A stretch of 32,280 bases of DNA from Chromatiales bacterium. Lineage in GTDB: Bacteria > Pseudomonadota > Gammaproteobacteria > Chromatiales > Chromatiaceae. The stretch is taken from assembly GCA_028280505.1 (NCBI GenBank), contig JANQLO010000010.1, positions 1 through 32,280 of the forward strand, given 5' to 3'. The notes under the pieces are model-generated. The model made no database searches, was not told the origin of the DNA, and saw only the letters and a program-made list of their open reading frames with translations. Below are positions 25,502-32,280 of the stretch, one piece after another (within the stretch, counting starts at the first letter, position 1; each line of letters opens with the position of its first letter). Position numbers and translations under genes: made by a program.

Positions 25502-27231
25502 CGCAAGGTCATCACCTGATCCATAACCAGCCCTTTGTCGTCGGCATACATCGACATGCTCAGATGGTCGAACAGCTTGGATTGCGAGCGGAACACCGCC
25601 AGTTGATCGTTCAACTCTTCGGCCATTTCGGCTTGACCTTGTGCACGCAGACGTTCAATCGCCTGATCGCCGAAGGTACCGAAACGCTCCATCAGCTTAT
25701 GAACCCCATAATCGAGCGCCAGTATCGGTGCGGGTTCGAGCACGGCGGCATCGAGTAGCGGTTGCGCCATCGAGGCCGATTCTTTACCGGCAAGCAACAG
25801 CAGCGCTTTGTCCTTGATGGCAACCTGTAGGAGCGGCATGGCGGCATCCATACCAAGCTCGGGCGACAATTCGACCAAAGTACCGTCAGTCGGGATCTCC
25901 AACGCCGCCAATGCCGGGTTGAACATCGCACCTAAGGCAAACACCCCACGCGGATCGTCGACGGCCGCAAGCATGCCGGCCCGTACATCGACCGGCTCGA
26001 GGGTCTCGGAATCGAGCCGTAAATCCTCGATACGCAGGTTAAACCCCTTGATCCCCGCAGTCATCGGTCCCAAGGCCAGGTTGAGTTGCGGAATCACCGC
26101 TTGCAATTTGTCCGGTTGGACCCACTCACAGGTGTCGCCGGCAGCCACCACCTGACGCAACAGGGCCTCGATGGCATTACGCAACTGTGGCAGATCGATT
26201 CCCATACCGACGGCCAAAAGGCCATCGTGGGAACCACCGACACCGGGTACCGGTGCCGCCAGTTTTTGCAAGTAATCTGCCACACCCGGGGTGCTTTCCC
26301 AGATGCTTCGTACTGCGATCTGCGAGGCCTCGGCCTCGCTCACCCCCACGACCATCCGAGGCATGCCCGCAACGAGCGATTCGCCAAGTGGCGCACAACC
26401 CTGCGGGATCGGCAAAGGCGGCGCCCCAAGCGCCTGCATTACCTCGGCATTGAGCCCATCGGCCTTGCCCTGGAGTATTGCCAGCAGACTGTCTAGTTCA
26501 ATGAAGCCCTCGCCATAACCGGTGAAACCGTAGCGCCCGATCAAGCTTTGAATATCGCCACTATCGGCCATGCTGCTCGTCGGGTCGGCCTGGCCCAGCA
26601 GCATCGGTAGTTCGCGCTCGAACAAGGTATCGGGTAACAAGCCGGCAATGGCGTACTTGTCGTCCACCGACAAGACCAAATCCACCTGGCCCAGGTCAAA
26701 TCTCCTGTAGGCCTGCTCGTTCAGCGTCGCATGCTCTACGCTCAGGTCGGCGCGTTGCTCCACCCGGTCGAGCATCGCATTGAGTTTCTGCGCATCGGCT
26801 ATCTCAATCCGCATCGCCGGCAATACGCCGATGCCATAAAAGACCGAACGCGTGACCGGCTCGATACCCAATTCACGCACTTGTGCGGCAGTCGTGCGTC
26901 CCTCGAACTCGGCGAGAACGGCATCGATGATATCGAGTACACGAACCGCACGCTCGACCATGGGATCGGCCTCCGGCGCCTCATTGAGCGGCTCGCGAAT
27001 ACGCAAAAGGCTGGCGCGCTGCATCGCCATCTGCTCGGCGTAATAATCAGCCAGTTTCTCACGCAATGTGTCGGGCAGTTGACGACTGGTCACGAAAACA
27101 TAGGGCGTGTCAGCAGGCACATGACGCAACAATTCAGCCGTCGCCGGCCGCTCTTCTGCATCGCGCGAGCAACCGGCAACCAGCAGAGCCAAAAACAAGA
27201 CCGTGAAAAGAGAAACTACAAGACGCTTCAT
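25498..27231 (-). CDS. Large lipoprotein of unknown function
   Basis: A 577-residue protein beginning with a lipoprotein signal peptide whose lipobox is LVAGC, with Cys21 the lipidated residue. Residue +2 is Ser, not Asp, so outer-membrane sorting is expected by the E. coli rule. The body is acidic and has repeating alpha/beta character with no recognised catalytic motif: TPYVFVTSRQLPDTL, YGIGVLPAMRIEI, FGTFGDQAIERLRAQG. I do not recognise a named family. GGAG precedes the ATG at a seven-base spacing. The gene is 35 bases downstream of aroE on the same strand and probably shares its transcript. It converges on the carbonic anhydrase gene with a four-base overlap. Confidence 0.85.
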   Translation of the reverse strand: MKRLVVSLFTVLFLALLVAGCSRDAEERPATAELLRHVPADTPYVFVTSRQLPDTLREKLADYYAEQMAMQRASLLRIREPLNEAPEADPMVERAVRVLDIIDAVLAEFEGRTTAAQVRELGIEPVTRSVFYGIGVLPAMRIEIADAQKLNAMLDRVEQRADLSVEHATLNEQAYRRFDLGQVDLVLSVDDKYAIAGLLPDTLFERELPMLLGQADPTSSMADSGDIQSLIGRYGFTGYGEGFIELDSLLAILQGKADGLNAEVMQALGAPPLPIPQGCAPLGESLVAGMPRMVVGVSEAEASQIAVRSIWESTPGVADYLQKLAAPVPGVGGSHDGLLAVGMGIDLPQLRNAIEALLRQVVAAGDTCEWVQPDKLQAVIPQLNLALGPMTAGIKGFNLRIEDLRLDSETLEPVDVRAGMLAAVDDPRGVFALGAMFNPALAALEIPTDGTLVELSPELGMDAAMPLLQVAIKDKALLLLAGKESASMAQPLLDAAVLEPAPILALDYGVHKLMERFGTFGDQAIERLRAQGQAEMAEELNDQLAVFRSQSKLFDHLSMSMYADDKGLVMDQVMTLR

Positions 27232-27266
27232 AGCGCGACTCCGGAATGATAAAAACTGAAACGGGA

Positions 27267-28070
27267 TCAGGCGTTACGCAGCTCATCGATTATCGCGGCC
27301 GTTTTAGGACGAACGCCACGCCAGATATGAAAAGACTCCGCGGCCTGCTCGACCAACATGCCCAGGCCGTCAAGCGCCTGCACGGCACCGTGTGCATGCC
27401 CCCAAGTCACGAATGCCGTGGGCCCCCGGCCGTAGAACATGTCATAGGTCCAACCCCCCGGTTTCAGGCAATCGTCGGGGATCGCCGGCACCTCGGCGTC
27501 CAACCCGGCAGCCGTGCCGTTGATGATGAGATCGAAGGACTGCCCGGCAAGTTGGTCCAGACCGCAACCGGTGACCCCGGCTTCTTGGGCCAAAGCGCTT
27601 GCCTTGGCCGCAGTGCGGTTGGCGATCACGAGTTGAGCCGCCCCGGTCTCCAACAGTGGCCGCAATACCCCGCGTACCGCACCACCGGCACCCAATAGCA
27701 ACACTTGCTTGTCCGCGAAGACAAAACCGTAATTGACCAAGAGATCGCGCACCAAACCGACACCATCGGTGTTGTCGCCGTGCAGCAAACCGTCATGCAT
27801 CGTCAGCGTATTGGCCGCACCGGCCGCTCGGGCACGATCGCTCAGAACGTCACAGGCACGTCCTGCACGCTCCTTGAAGGGCACAGTGACATTCAGCCCA
27901 AACCCACCGTCCGCAAAAAAACCGGCGATGTCGGATTCTAAATCATCAGGGTCGCCGAGAATTCGATCGTACTTAATATCTTGCCCGGTTTGTCGGGCGA
28001 AGGCGGCATGAATTTGCGGCGAACGCGAATGTTCGATGGGATTGCCGATGACGGCATATCGGTCTGTCAT
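27267..28070 (-). CDS. aroE: Shikimate 5-dehydrogenase
   Basis: AroE reduces 3-dehydroshikimate to shikimate with NADPH, the fourth step of aromatic amino-acid synthesis. The 267-residue protein carries the complete signature set: GNPIEHSRSP (9-18) for shikimate binding, NVTVPFKE with catalytic K66, and HGDNTDGVG with D102 as its partner. The glycine loop GAGGAVRG starts at 127, with NRT in the dinucleotide-binding part, and GLGMLVEQAA is near the end. The start at 28070 gives the usual N-terminus. It heads a probable two-gene unit with the lipoprotein gene. Confidence 0.97.
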   Translation of the reverse strand: MTDRYAVIGNPIEHSRSPQIHAAFARQTGQDIKYDRILGDPDDLESDIAGFFADGGFGLNVTVPFKERAGRACDVLSDRARAAGAANTLTMHDGLLHGDNTDGVGLVRDLLVNYGFVFADKQVLLLGAGGAVRGVLRPLLETGAAQLVIANRTAAKASALAQEAGVTGCGLDQLAGQSFDLIINGTAAGLDAEVPAIPDDCLKPGGWTYDMFYGRGPTAFVTWGHAHGAVQALDGLGMLVEQAAESFHIWRGVRPKTAAIIDELRNA

Positions 28071-28375
28071 CAGGAACTACGATCCTTCGCAAAAAGTCAG
28101 CCAACCAACTGACATTCTACCGAGTATGTCGGCGCCTCCATACCCCTTATTGGCCTGAAACATGCGCAATTCCCCATCGCCGTAGGCAACAGGAACGACG
28201 ACTTGGCCACAGATCGGTCGCATAAAAATCGCGGAATCTTCGCTAAATCAGGTATCGTCACAATTAACGACAAAATGTATGCGCATACCTCGCACAAAAA
28301 GAGTAGAGTCAAGAATATCTCACTGCAGCCGCTCTAAAATCGACGGCTGGACATTCATTCCTAGAAGAGACTGCA
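28071..28375. other. Intergenic region between aroE and the binding-protein gene
   Basis: A 305-base spacer between divergent genes, with no convincing open frame of its own and moderately AT-rich towards its right end. It must hold promoters for aroE (minus) and for the binding protein (plus), but I could not place either with confidence. The one clear structure is a 12-base palindrome at 28277-28288. Confidence 0.5.
28277..28288. repeat. Perfect 12-base palindrome, possible operator
   Basis: GTATGCGCATAC is self-complementary over its full length. It lies about 88 bases before the start of the binding-protein gene, a suitable place for a dimeric regulator. No family of regulator can be named. 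Confidence 0.35.
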
Positions 28376-29356
28376 ATGCGCTTAGAACGTGCCGTGGGGA
28401 ACTTGACCCGACGAGTATGGGTAACGGCTGCGATCTGCCTGTTTTTCGTCGCCGAAGTGACAGCCGACGGACCCAAATGCTTATTCGTATCGTCGTACCA
28501 CCAAGGCTATGCGTGGTCGGACGGGGTAGAAAGGGGCTTGCGCCAAACCTTGGCGGACAAGTGCAATCTCCGTCAGTTCGATATGGATACCAAGCGCAAA
28601 AAGACTGAGCGCGACAAACTGATGGCCGCGTTGACCGCCAAAGCCCTGATCGAGGAATGGCGGCCGGACGTAGTGATTACCGCAGACGATAACGCCGCCA
28701 AGTATCTGATCGAGCCTTACTTCAAAGATGCCGACCTGCCTTTCGTCTTCTGCGGCGTCAACTGGACCGTCGAAGAGTACGGGTTTCCTTACAAGAACGT
28801 AACCGGCATGATCGAGGTGGCGCCGGTGCCGGCGATGGTTGACGAGGCCATCGCCATGGTACCCGAAGCGCAGCGAGTCATGTACATTGGCGCCAACACG
28901 CCTACGGAACGTAAAAACGTCGATCGCATCCGCAAAGTGGCCGAAAAGCGTGGACTGATCTTCGATCAGCAATTAGCCTCCAGCCTGCAATCCTGGGTTG
29001 GGGCATACACGACGGCGCAGGATTACGACTTCGTGATTATGGGCAGTAATGCAGGCATCAACGACTGGAGCAATGAAGAGGCGATAAAAGCGATCCTTCC
29101 CCTGACACGTCGCCTCAGCGTGACCAGTCATGGTTGGATGATGCCGGTCAGCATGCTGGGTATGACCAAGGTGCCCGAGGAGCAGGGCGAATGGGCCGGA
29201 AAAGTTGCCCTCAGGATCCTCGGCGGTGCGGCCCCCGGAAGCATTCCGGTGATCGCCAATCGCAAGTGGGATCTTTTCCTCAATCCGGCATTGATCGACG
29301 CCGCCGGAGTGAAATTGCCGCCACAATTGGCCAGTAAGGGAAAAGTCTACAAATAG
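28376..29356 (+). CDS. TrpX-like ABC-type periplasmic substrate-binding protein
   Basis: A 326-residue protein with a signal peptide (RRVWVTAAICLFFVAEVTADG, cleaved near residue 31) and a type-1 periplasmic-binding fold. CLFVSSYHQGYAWSDGVERG at the N-terminus, RPDVVITADDNAAKYL, and FVFCGVNWTVEEYGFPYKN resemble the PF04392 'ABC substrate binding' (TrpX-like) family. Ligands in this family are diverse, and it cannot be assigned here. No permease or ATPase gene accompanies it. Instead a CHASE-PAS-GGDEF-EAL gene follows after 10 bases, so it most likely serves as a periplasmic ligand sensor for that protein and not as a transporter part. A weak AGAAGAG precedes the ATG. Confidence 0.85.
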   Translation: MRLERAVGNLTRRVWVTAAICLFFVAEVTADGPKCLFVSSYHQGYAWSDGVERGLRQTLADKCNLRQFDMDTKRKKTERDKLMAALTAKALIEEWRPDVVITADDNAAKYLIEPYFKDADLPFVFCGVNWTVEEYGFPYKNVTGMIEVAPVPAMVDEAIAMVPEAQRVMYIGANTPTERKNVDRIRKVAEKRGLIFDQQLASSLQSWVGAYTTAQDYDFVIMGSNAGINDWSNEEAIKAILPLTRRLSVTSHGWMMPVSMLGMTKVPEEQGEWAGKVALRILGGAAPGSIPVIANRKWDLFLNPALIDAAGVKLPPQLASKGKVYK

Positions 29357-29366
29357 GGATAGCCAC

Positions 29367-32108
29367 ATGACAGCTGGCGCGGAGAAACACGGTAGCCGTA
29401 CAACCACCGTCGTGCTACTCGGTACGCTGGTGGTGCTGCTCACCTTAGTCGTTGCGATCCGGGACGATATCGCACATGCCGAAACCGATCTGGCCGCATT
29501 GAGTGATGAAATCACCACGACGCTTACCCGGCGACTGGACAGCTTGAACGCAGCACTCAGTTCACTGGGTGGCATGCACCACGCGATGACCCGGCTGTCG
29601 CAGCAAGAAATCTCAGCCTATACACAAGAAATCGAGCGCATCCACCCCTACGTCGACGCAGTGCTGCACTTACGCTTGGTGCAGCCGAACGAAAAGGCTG
29701 CATTCGAAGCCGAATTTCGCGATGCCGGCTACCCCACTTTCGAGATCCGGCGTCTGAGTGCGGCAAACACCGCAGACAGTGACCCGATGCATCAGAGCTT
29801 CATGGCCCTGAGTATCGTTGAGCCGCTCGATCCAGAACTCGCCGGTTATCTCGGTATCGATTTTTTCTCTCGCAGCGAACTCAGATCGGCCCTACGCCAA
29901 ACCATTGCAACCGGCGAAGTCTCCGCGGCGCCGGCCAATCTGCTCGACCATGACGGCTTTTTATTATTCAAACCCGTTTACAAAGGCTTTTTCGTGCCCA
30001 ATACCGATCGGGAACGTGCGTTACAGGCACACGGTGCATACGCGCTGCTGATCGACAGTACGGCCTTCCTTGCCGACATCAGCGGCCATCGCGACAACAT
30101 CGGGCTGGATTTTGTCACCTGGAACAACAGCAAAAAAGCGACGCTCTTTTCGCGCAAGGCCGCCGAAGGCCGTGACACCTTCGGCCGGTTGATGCCCGAT
30201 TATTCGGATGAAAAATTTATCACAGTGGCAACGTCGAGCTTCCGCCTCGCCATCGATCGCAATCTTGGCAGTACGATCTTTCGACCACGTCGCTGGATGA
30301 CCCTGATCACGACGGTGCTAGGCCTATACCTCGCCGGCGTGTTGGTCTATTACACCCGCCTGCGCGCCCGTGAGCAGGCGCACGAGGCCAAGGAACAGTT
30401 GTTCCAGGAAAAGGAACGCGCACAGGTCACGCTGCAATCCATCGGCGAGGCGGTGATCACCACCGATCCAACCGGCGTAGTCGACTTCATGAATCCAGTC
30501 GCCGAGCACCTGACCGGTTGGCGCGCCGACGAGGCGGCCGGTCATCATCTCAATGAAATCTTTTCATTGGTCTCGGAATCGGACGGCTCGGCACTGCCCG
30601 ACCCCATCGCACGCGCGTTGCGCGATCACGACGAATCCGAGGCCGCTGCGATCATGGTCCGCAGCGACGGTGCAACCATCGCGGTGATCGAAAATGCCGC
30701 GGCGATCCGCGACAGCGACGGGCACTTCACCGGCGCAGCGTTGATCGTCCGTGATGTCAGCCGCGAGCGCAATCTTCTGCGCGAAATGGCCTTTCAGGCA
30801 ACCCACGACCCGCTGACACGCCTGATCAACCGACGACAGTTCGAACGCGAGCTGAATGCCGTAATCGACGATGCACTCAAAATGGCCAGTCAGCACGCCC
30901 TGATGTATATCGACCTCGATCAATTCAAAACCATAAACGACAGTTGCGGTCACATTGCCGGCGACCAGTTGCTCAAACAGGTCGCCGGCCATCTTAGCGA
31001 CAATATTCGACGCCTCGACCGCCTGGCCCGGCTCGGCGGCGACGAATTTGGCGTGCTGCTGCGCGACTGCACCATCGAGAAGGCGCTCGAGGTAGCCGAA
31101 GACTTGCGGCACAATATCAAAGACCTGCGACTGCACTGGGAGGAGAAGAGTTTTCGCGTCAGCCTGAGTATTGGCGTGGTCGCGATCACAAAGGAAAGCG
31201 GCAACCTCGACGAGGTGCTGCGTGCGGCCGACGCCGCGTGCTACGTGGCCAAGGACCAGGGCCGCAACCGCGTTCACTTCTATCAGCCCAACGACGAAAT
31301 GCTGGCGCAACGAAGCAGCGACATGCAGTGGGTGCAACGCTTGCGAGACGCCATCGACGATGATCAACTGATGCTGTTTGGTCAGACGATCTTCCCACTC
31401 GGGCACGACAGCCCACATCCGCCGATGTGTGAATTGCTGGTCCGCATGATGGACGACGACCGGGTGATTCCGCCGATGACTTTCATCCCAGCAGCCGAAC
31501 GCTTCAATCTCATGTTCGATCTCGACCTCTGGGTGATCGGCGAGTCTTTCCGTCAGTTGGGACTGTTCTGGCGCGAACAACCGCAAGACCGGCGTATCTT
31601 CGCCATCAACTTATCCGGTCAATCGCTCGACCACCCCGATCTGGAACAAGCGATCCAAGACCTCGAAGTCAAATACGCCATCAGGCCTCACCGCATTTGT
31701 TTCGAGATCACCGAAACCAGCGTGATCGCCAATATGGAACGTGCCTTGGCTTTGATGGATCAGCTCAGACGACGTGGTTTTTTGTTCGCGCTCGACGATT
31801 TCGGTACGGGCCTGAGTTCTTTTGCCTATCTCAAAAAGTTACCCGTCGACTATCTGAAAATCGACGGCGAGTTCGTCCGCGATATCCTGCACGACCCCGT
31901 CGACAAGGCAATGGTCGACACCATACGGCGGATCGGTGGCGTACTCGGCATGACCACTATTGCAGAGGCGATCGAAGACACCGAAACCTGCCAGCTACTC
32001 ACGGCAATCGGCATAGATTACGGCCAAGGCTATCATTTGGCGAAACCGTCAGCAGACGCTTTCATCAAACGCACATCGAACGTCGTCGCCCTGCCGCGCC
32101 GCAGCTGA
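29367..32108 (+). CDS. CHASE-PAS-GGDEF-EAL membrane c-di-GMP protein
   Basis: A 913-residue inner-membrane signalling protein. A membrane helix (13-31) leads to a periplasmic CHASE domain (about 50-290), with HPYVDAVLHLRLV and ALSIVEPLDPELAGYLGID as landmarks. A second helix (310-329) and a short coil are followed by PAS (348-470), GGDEF (475-640) and EAL (655-900). The cyclase signature is G557-G-D-E-F561 with an intact R548-R-L-D551 inhibition site. In the EAL domain the signature reads E689-L-L in MCELLVRMM. The catalytic glutamate is kept, and ITETS, ALDDFGTGLSSFAYLKK and DYLKIDGEF remain. Both activities look possible. It begins 10 bases after the binding-protein gene, implying that the two act together. 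Confidence 0.93.
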   Translation: MTAGAEKHGSRTTTVVLLGTLVVLLTLVVAIRDDIAHAETDLAALSDEITTTLTRRLDSLNAALSSLGGMHHAMTRLSQQEISAYTQEIERIHPYVDAVLHLRLVQPNEKAAFEAEFRDAGYPTFEIRRLSAANTADSDPMHQSFMALSIVEPLDPELAGYLGIDFFSRSELRSALRQTIATGEVSAAPANLLDHDGFLLFKPVYKGFFVPNTDRERALQAHGAYALLIDSTAFLADISGHRDNIGLDFVTWNNSKKATLFSRKAAEGRDTFGRLMPDYSDEKFITVATSSFRLAIDRNLGSTIFRPRRWMTLITTVLGLYLAGVLVYYTRLRAREQAHEAKEQLFQEKERAQVTLQSIGEAVITTDPTGVVDFMNPVAEHLTGWRADEAAGHHLNEIFSLVSESDGSALPDPIARALRDHDESEAAAIMVRSDGATIAVIENAAAIRDSDGHFTGAALIVRDVSRERNLLREMAFQATHDPLTRLINRRQFERELNAVIDDALKMASQHALMYIDLDQFKTINDSCGHIAGDQLLKQVAGHLSDNIRRLDRLARLGGDEFGVLLRDCTIEKALEVAEDLRHNIKDLRLHWEEKSFRVSLSIGVVAITKESGNLDEVLRAADAACYVAKDQGRNRVHFYQPNDEMLAQRSSDMQWVQRLRDAIDDDQLMLFGQTIFPLGHDSPHPPMCELLVRMMDDDRVIPPMTFIPAAERFNLMFDLDLWVIGESFRQLGLFWREQPQDRRIFAINLSGQSLDHPDLEQAIQDLEVKYAIRPHRICFEITETSVIANMERALALMDQLRRRGFLFALDDFGTGLSSFAYLKKLPVDYLKIDGEFVRDILHDPVDKAMVDTIRRIGGVLGMTTIAEAIEDTETCQLLTAIGIDYGQGYHLAKPSADAFIKRTSNVVALPRRS

Positions 32109-32115
32109 GCACGGC

Positions 32116-32280
32116 TCAATCCCAACGTTCCGGATAACTACCCGGTTCGAGCACATGGTTGCTAACAATCGCGACCAGCATTAACACCACAGCACCCAAC
32201 ATGACCGGGAAGACGTAACCCCACCCTAAGCCGTGCACTGCATCCGTGCCGATCACGGCAATCAGCGCTGTCGCGCCGCC
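32116..32280 (-). CDS. HPP family membrane protein, C-terminal part (partial)
   Basis: Read on the minus strand, the last 54 codons of a gene run from the right edge to a TGA at 32116-32118. The peptide has GGATALIAVIGTDAVHGLGW and then a hydrophobic helix (YVFPVMLGAVVLMLVAIV), ending YPERWD. This is the C-terminal end of HPP-family integral membrane proteins, some of which carry nitrite in plants and cyanobacteria. The substrate here is unknown. The start lies outside the window. It converges on the CHASE gene with only 7 bases between the stops. Confidence 0.85.
   Translation of the reverse strand, partial: GGATALIAVIGTDAVHGLGWGYVFPVMLGAVVLMLVAIVSNHVLEPGSYPERWD

Noticed and set aside
28097-28312. 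A 71-codon minus-strand frame in the aroE upstream spacer
   Set aside because: No ribosome-binding site, domain or neighbour context supports it, and it overlaps the likely promoter region.
30564-31586. A 340-codon minus-strand frame
   Set aside because: Opposite the GGDEF/EAL domains of the CHASE protein, with shadow-like composition.

Overview
The window looks like a piece of chromosome from a GC-rich, motile, Gram-negative gammaproteobacterium. The evidence is a hemCDXY operon in the order known from enterics, plus UbiD, AroE, oligopeptidase A and a UPF0149 protein. It also has several inner-membrane signalling proteins and one protein with a PEP-CTERM-like tail. Placement among the Chromatiales or similar sulfur-oxidising lineages is an impression from gene content only. 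No tRNA, rRNA, CRISPR array, insertion sequence or phage gene was seen. Genes are tightly packed and several convergent pairs share stop codons.

Layout. 1-361: end of an unrecognised repeat-containing gene, with a terminator facing a second terminator that ends a thioredoxin/secreted-protein pair on the minus strand (476-1321). 1389-5915: hemC-hemD-hemX-hemY behind a sigma70-like promoter. 5994-7952: a ferredoxin-type flavin reductase (minus) divergent from an SDR-family nucleotide-sugar-like epimerase (plus). 7939-12620: a chemotaxis block of two methyl-accepting proteins flanking an orphan ParA ATPase and a small secreted protein. One receptor has a sCache-like sensor and the other a periplasmic c-type haem motif. 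Both receptor genes carry the same sigma28-like promoter word. 12617-14083: ubiD. 14145-17348: a small YeaQ-type membrane protein, a PEP-CTERM-system glycosyltransferase, gmhA, then an AT-rich spacer with a well-spaced sigma54 promoter in front of a secreted protein with a VPAP-type sorting tail.

17352-24868 (minus): small envelope proteins (BamE-like, SH3/coiled-coil), a UPF0149 protein coupled to prlC, a PAS-GGDEF-EAL protein, and a GIDE-domain protein with an EF-hand next to lemA. 24941-28070: a gamma-class carbonic anhydrase, a large lipoprotein of unknown function and aroE. 28376-32108: a periplasmic TrpX-like binding protein followed 10 bases later by a CHASE-PAS-GGDEF-EAL protein, probably a sensor and its c-di-GMP output. 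The window ends in the 3' part of an HPP-family membrane protein gene.

Together the genes cover tetrapyrrole and quinone synthesis, surface polysaccharide/sorting, and signalling (two chemoreceptors, two c-di-GMP proteins). The least ordinary parts are the haem-type chemoreceptor with its ParA neighbour, the sigma54-driven sorted protein, the LemA/GIDE-EF-hand pair, and the binding-protein/c-di-GMP pair. None can be claimed as a wholly new system from sequence reading alone.
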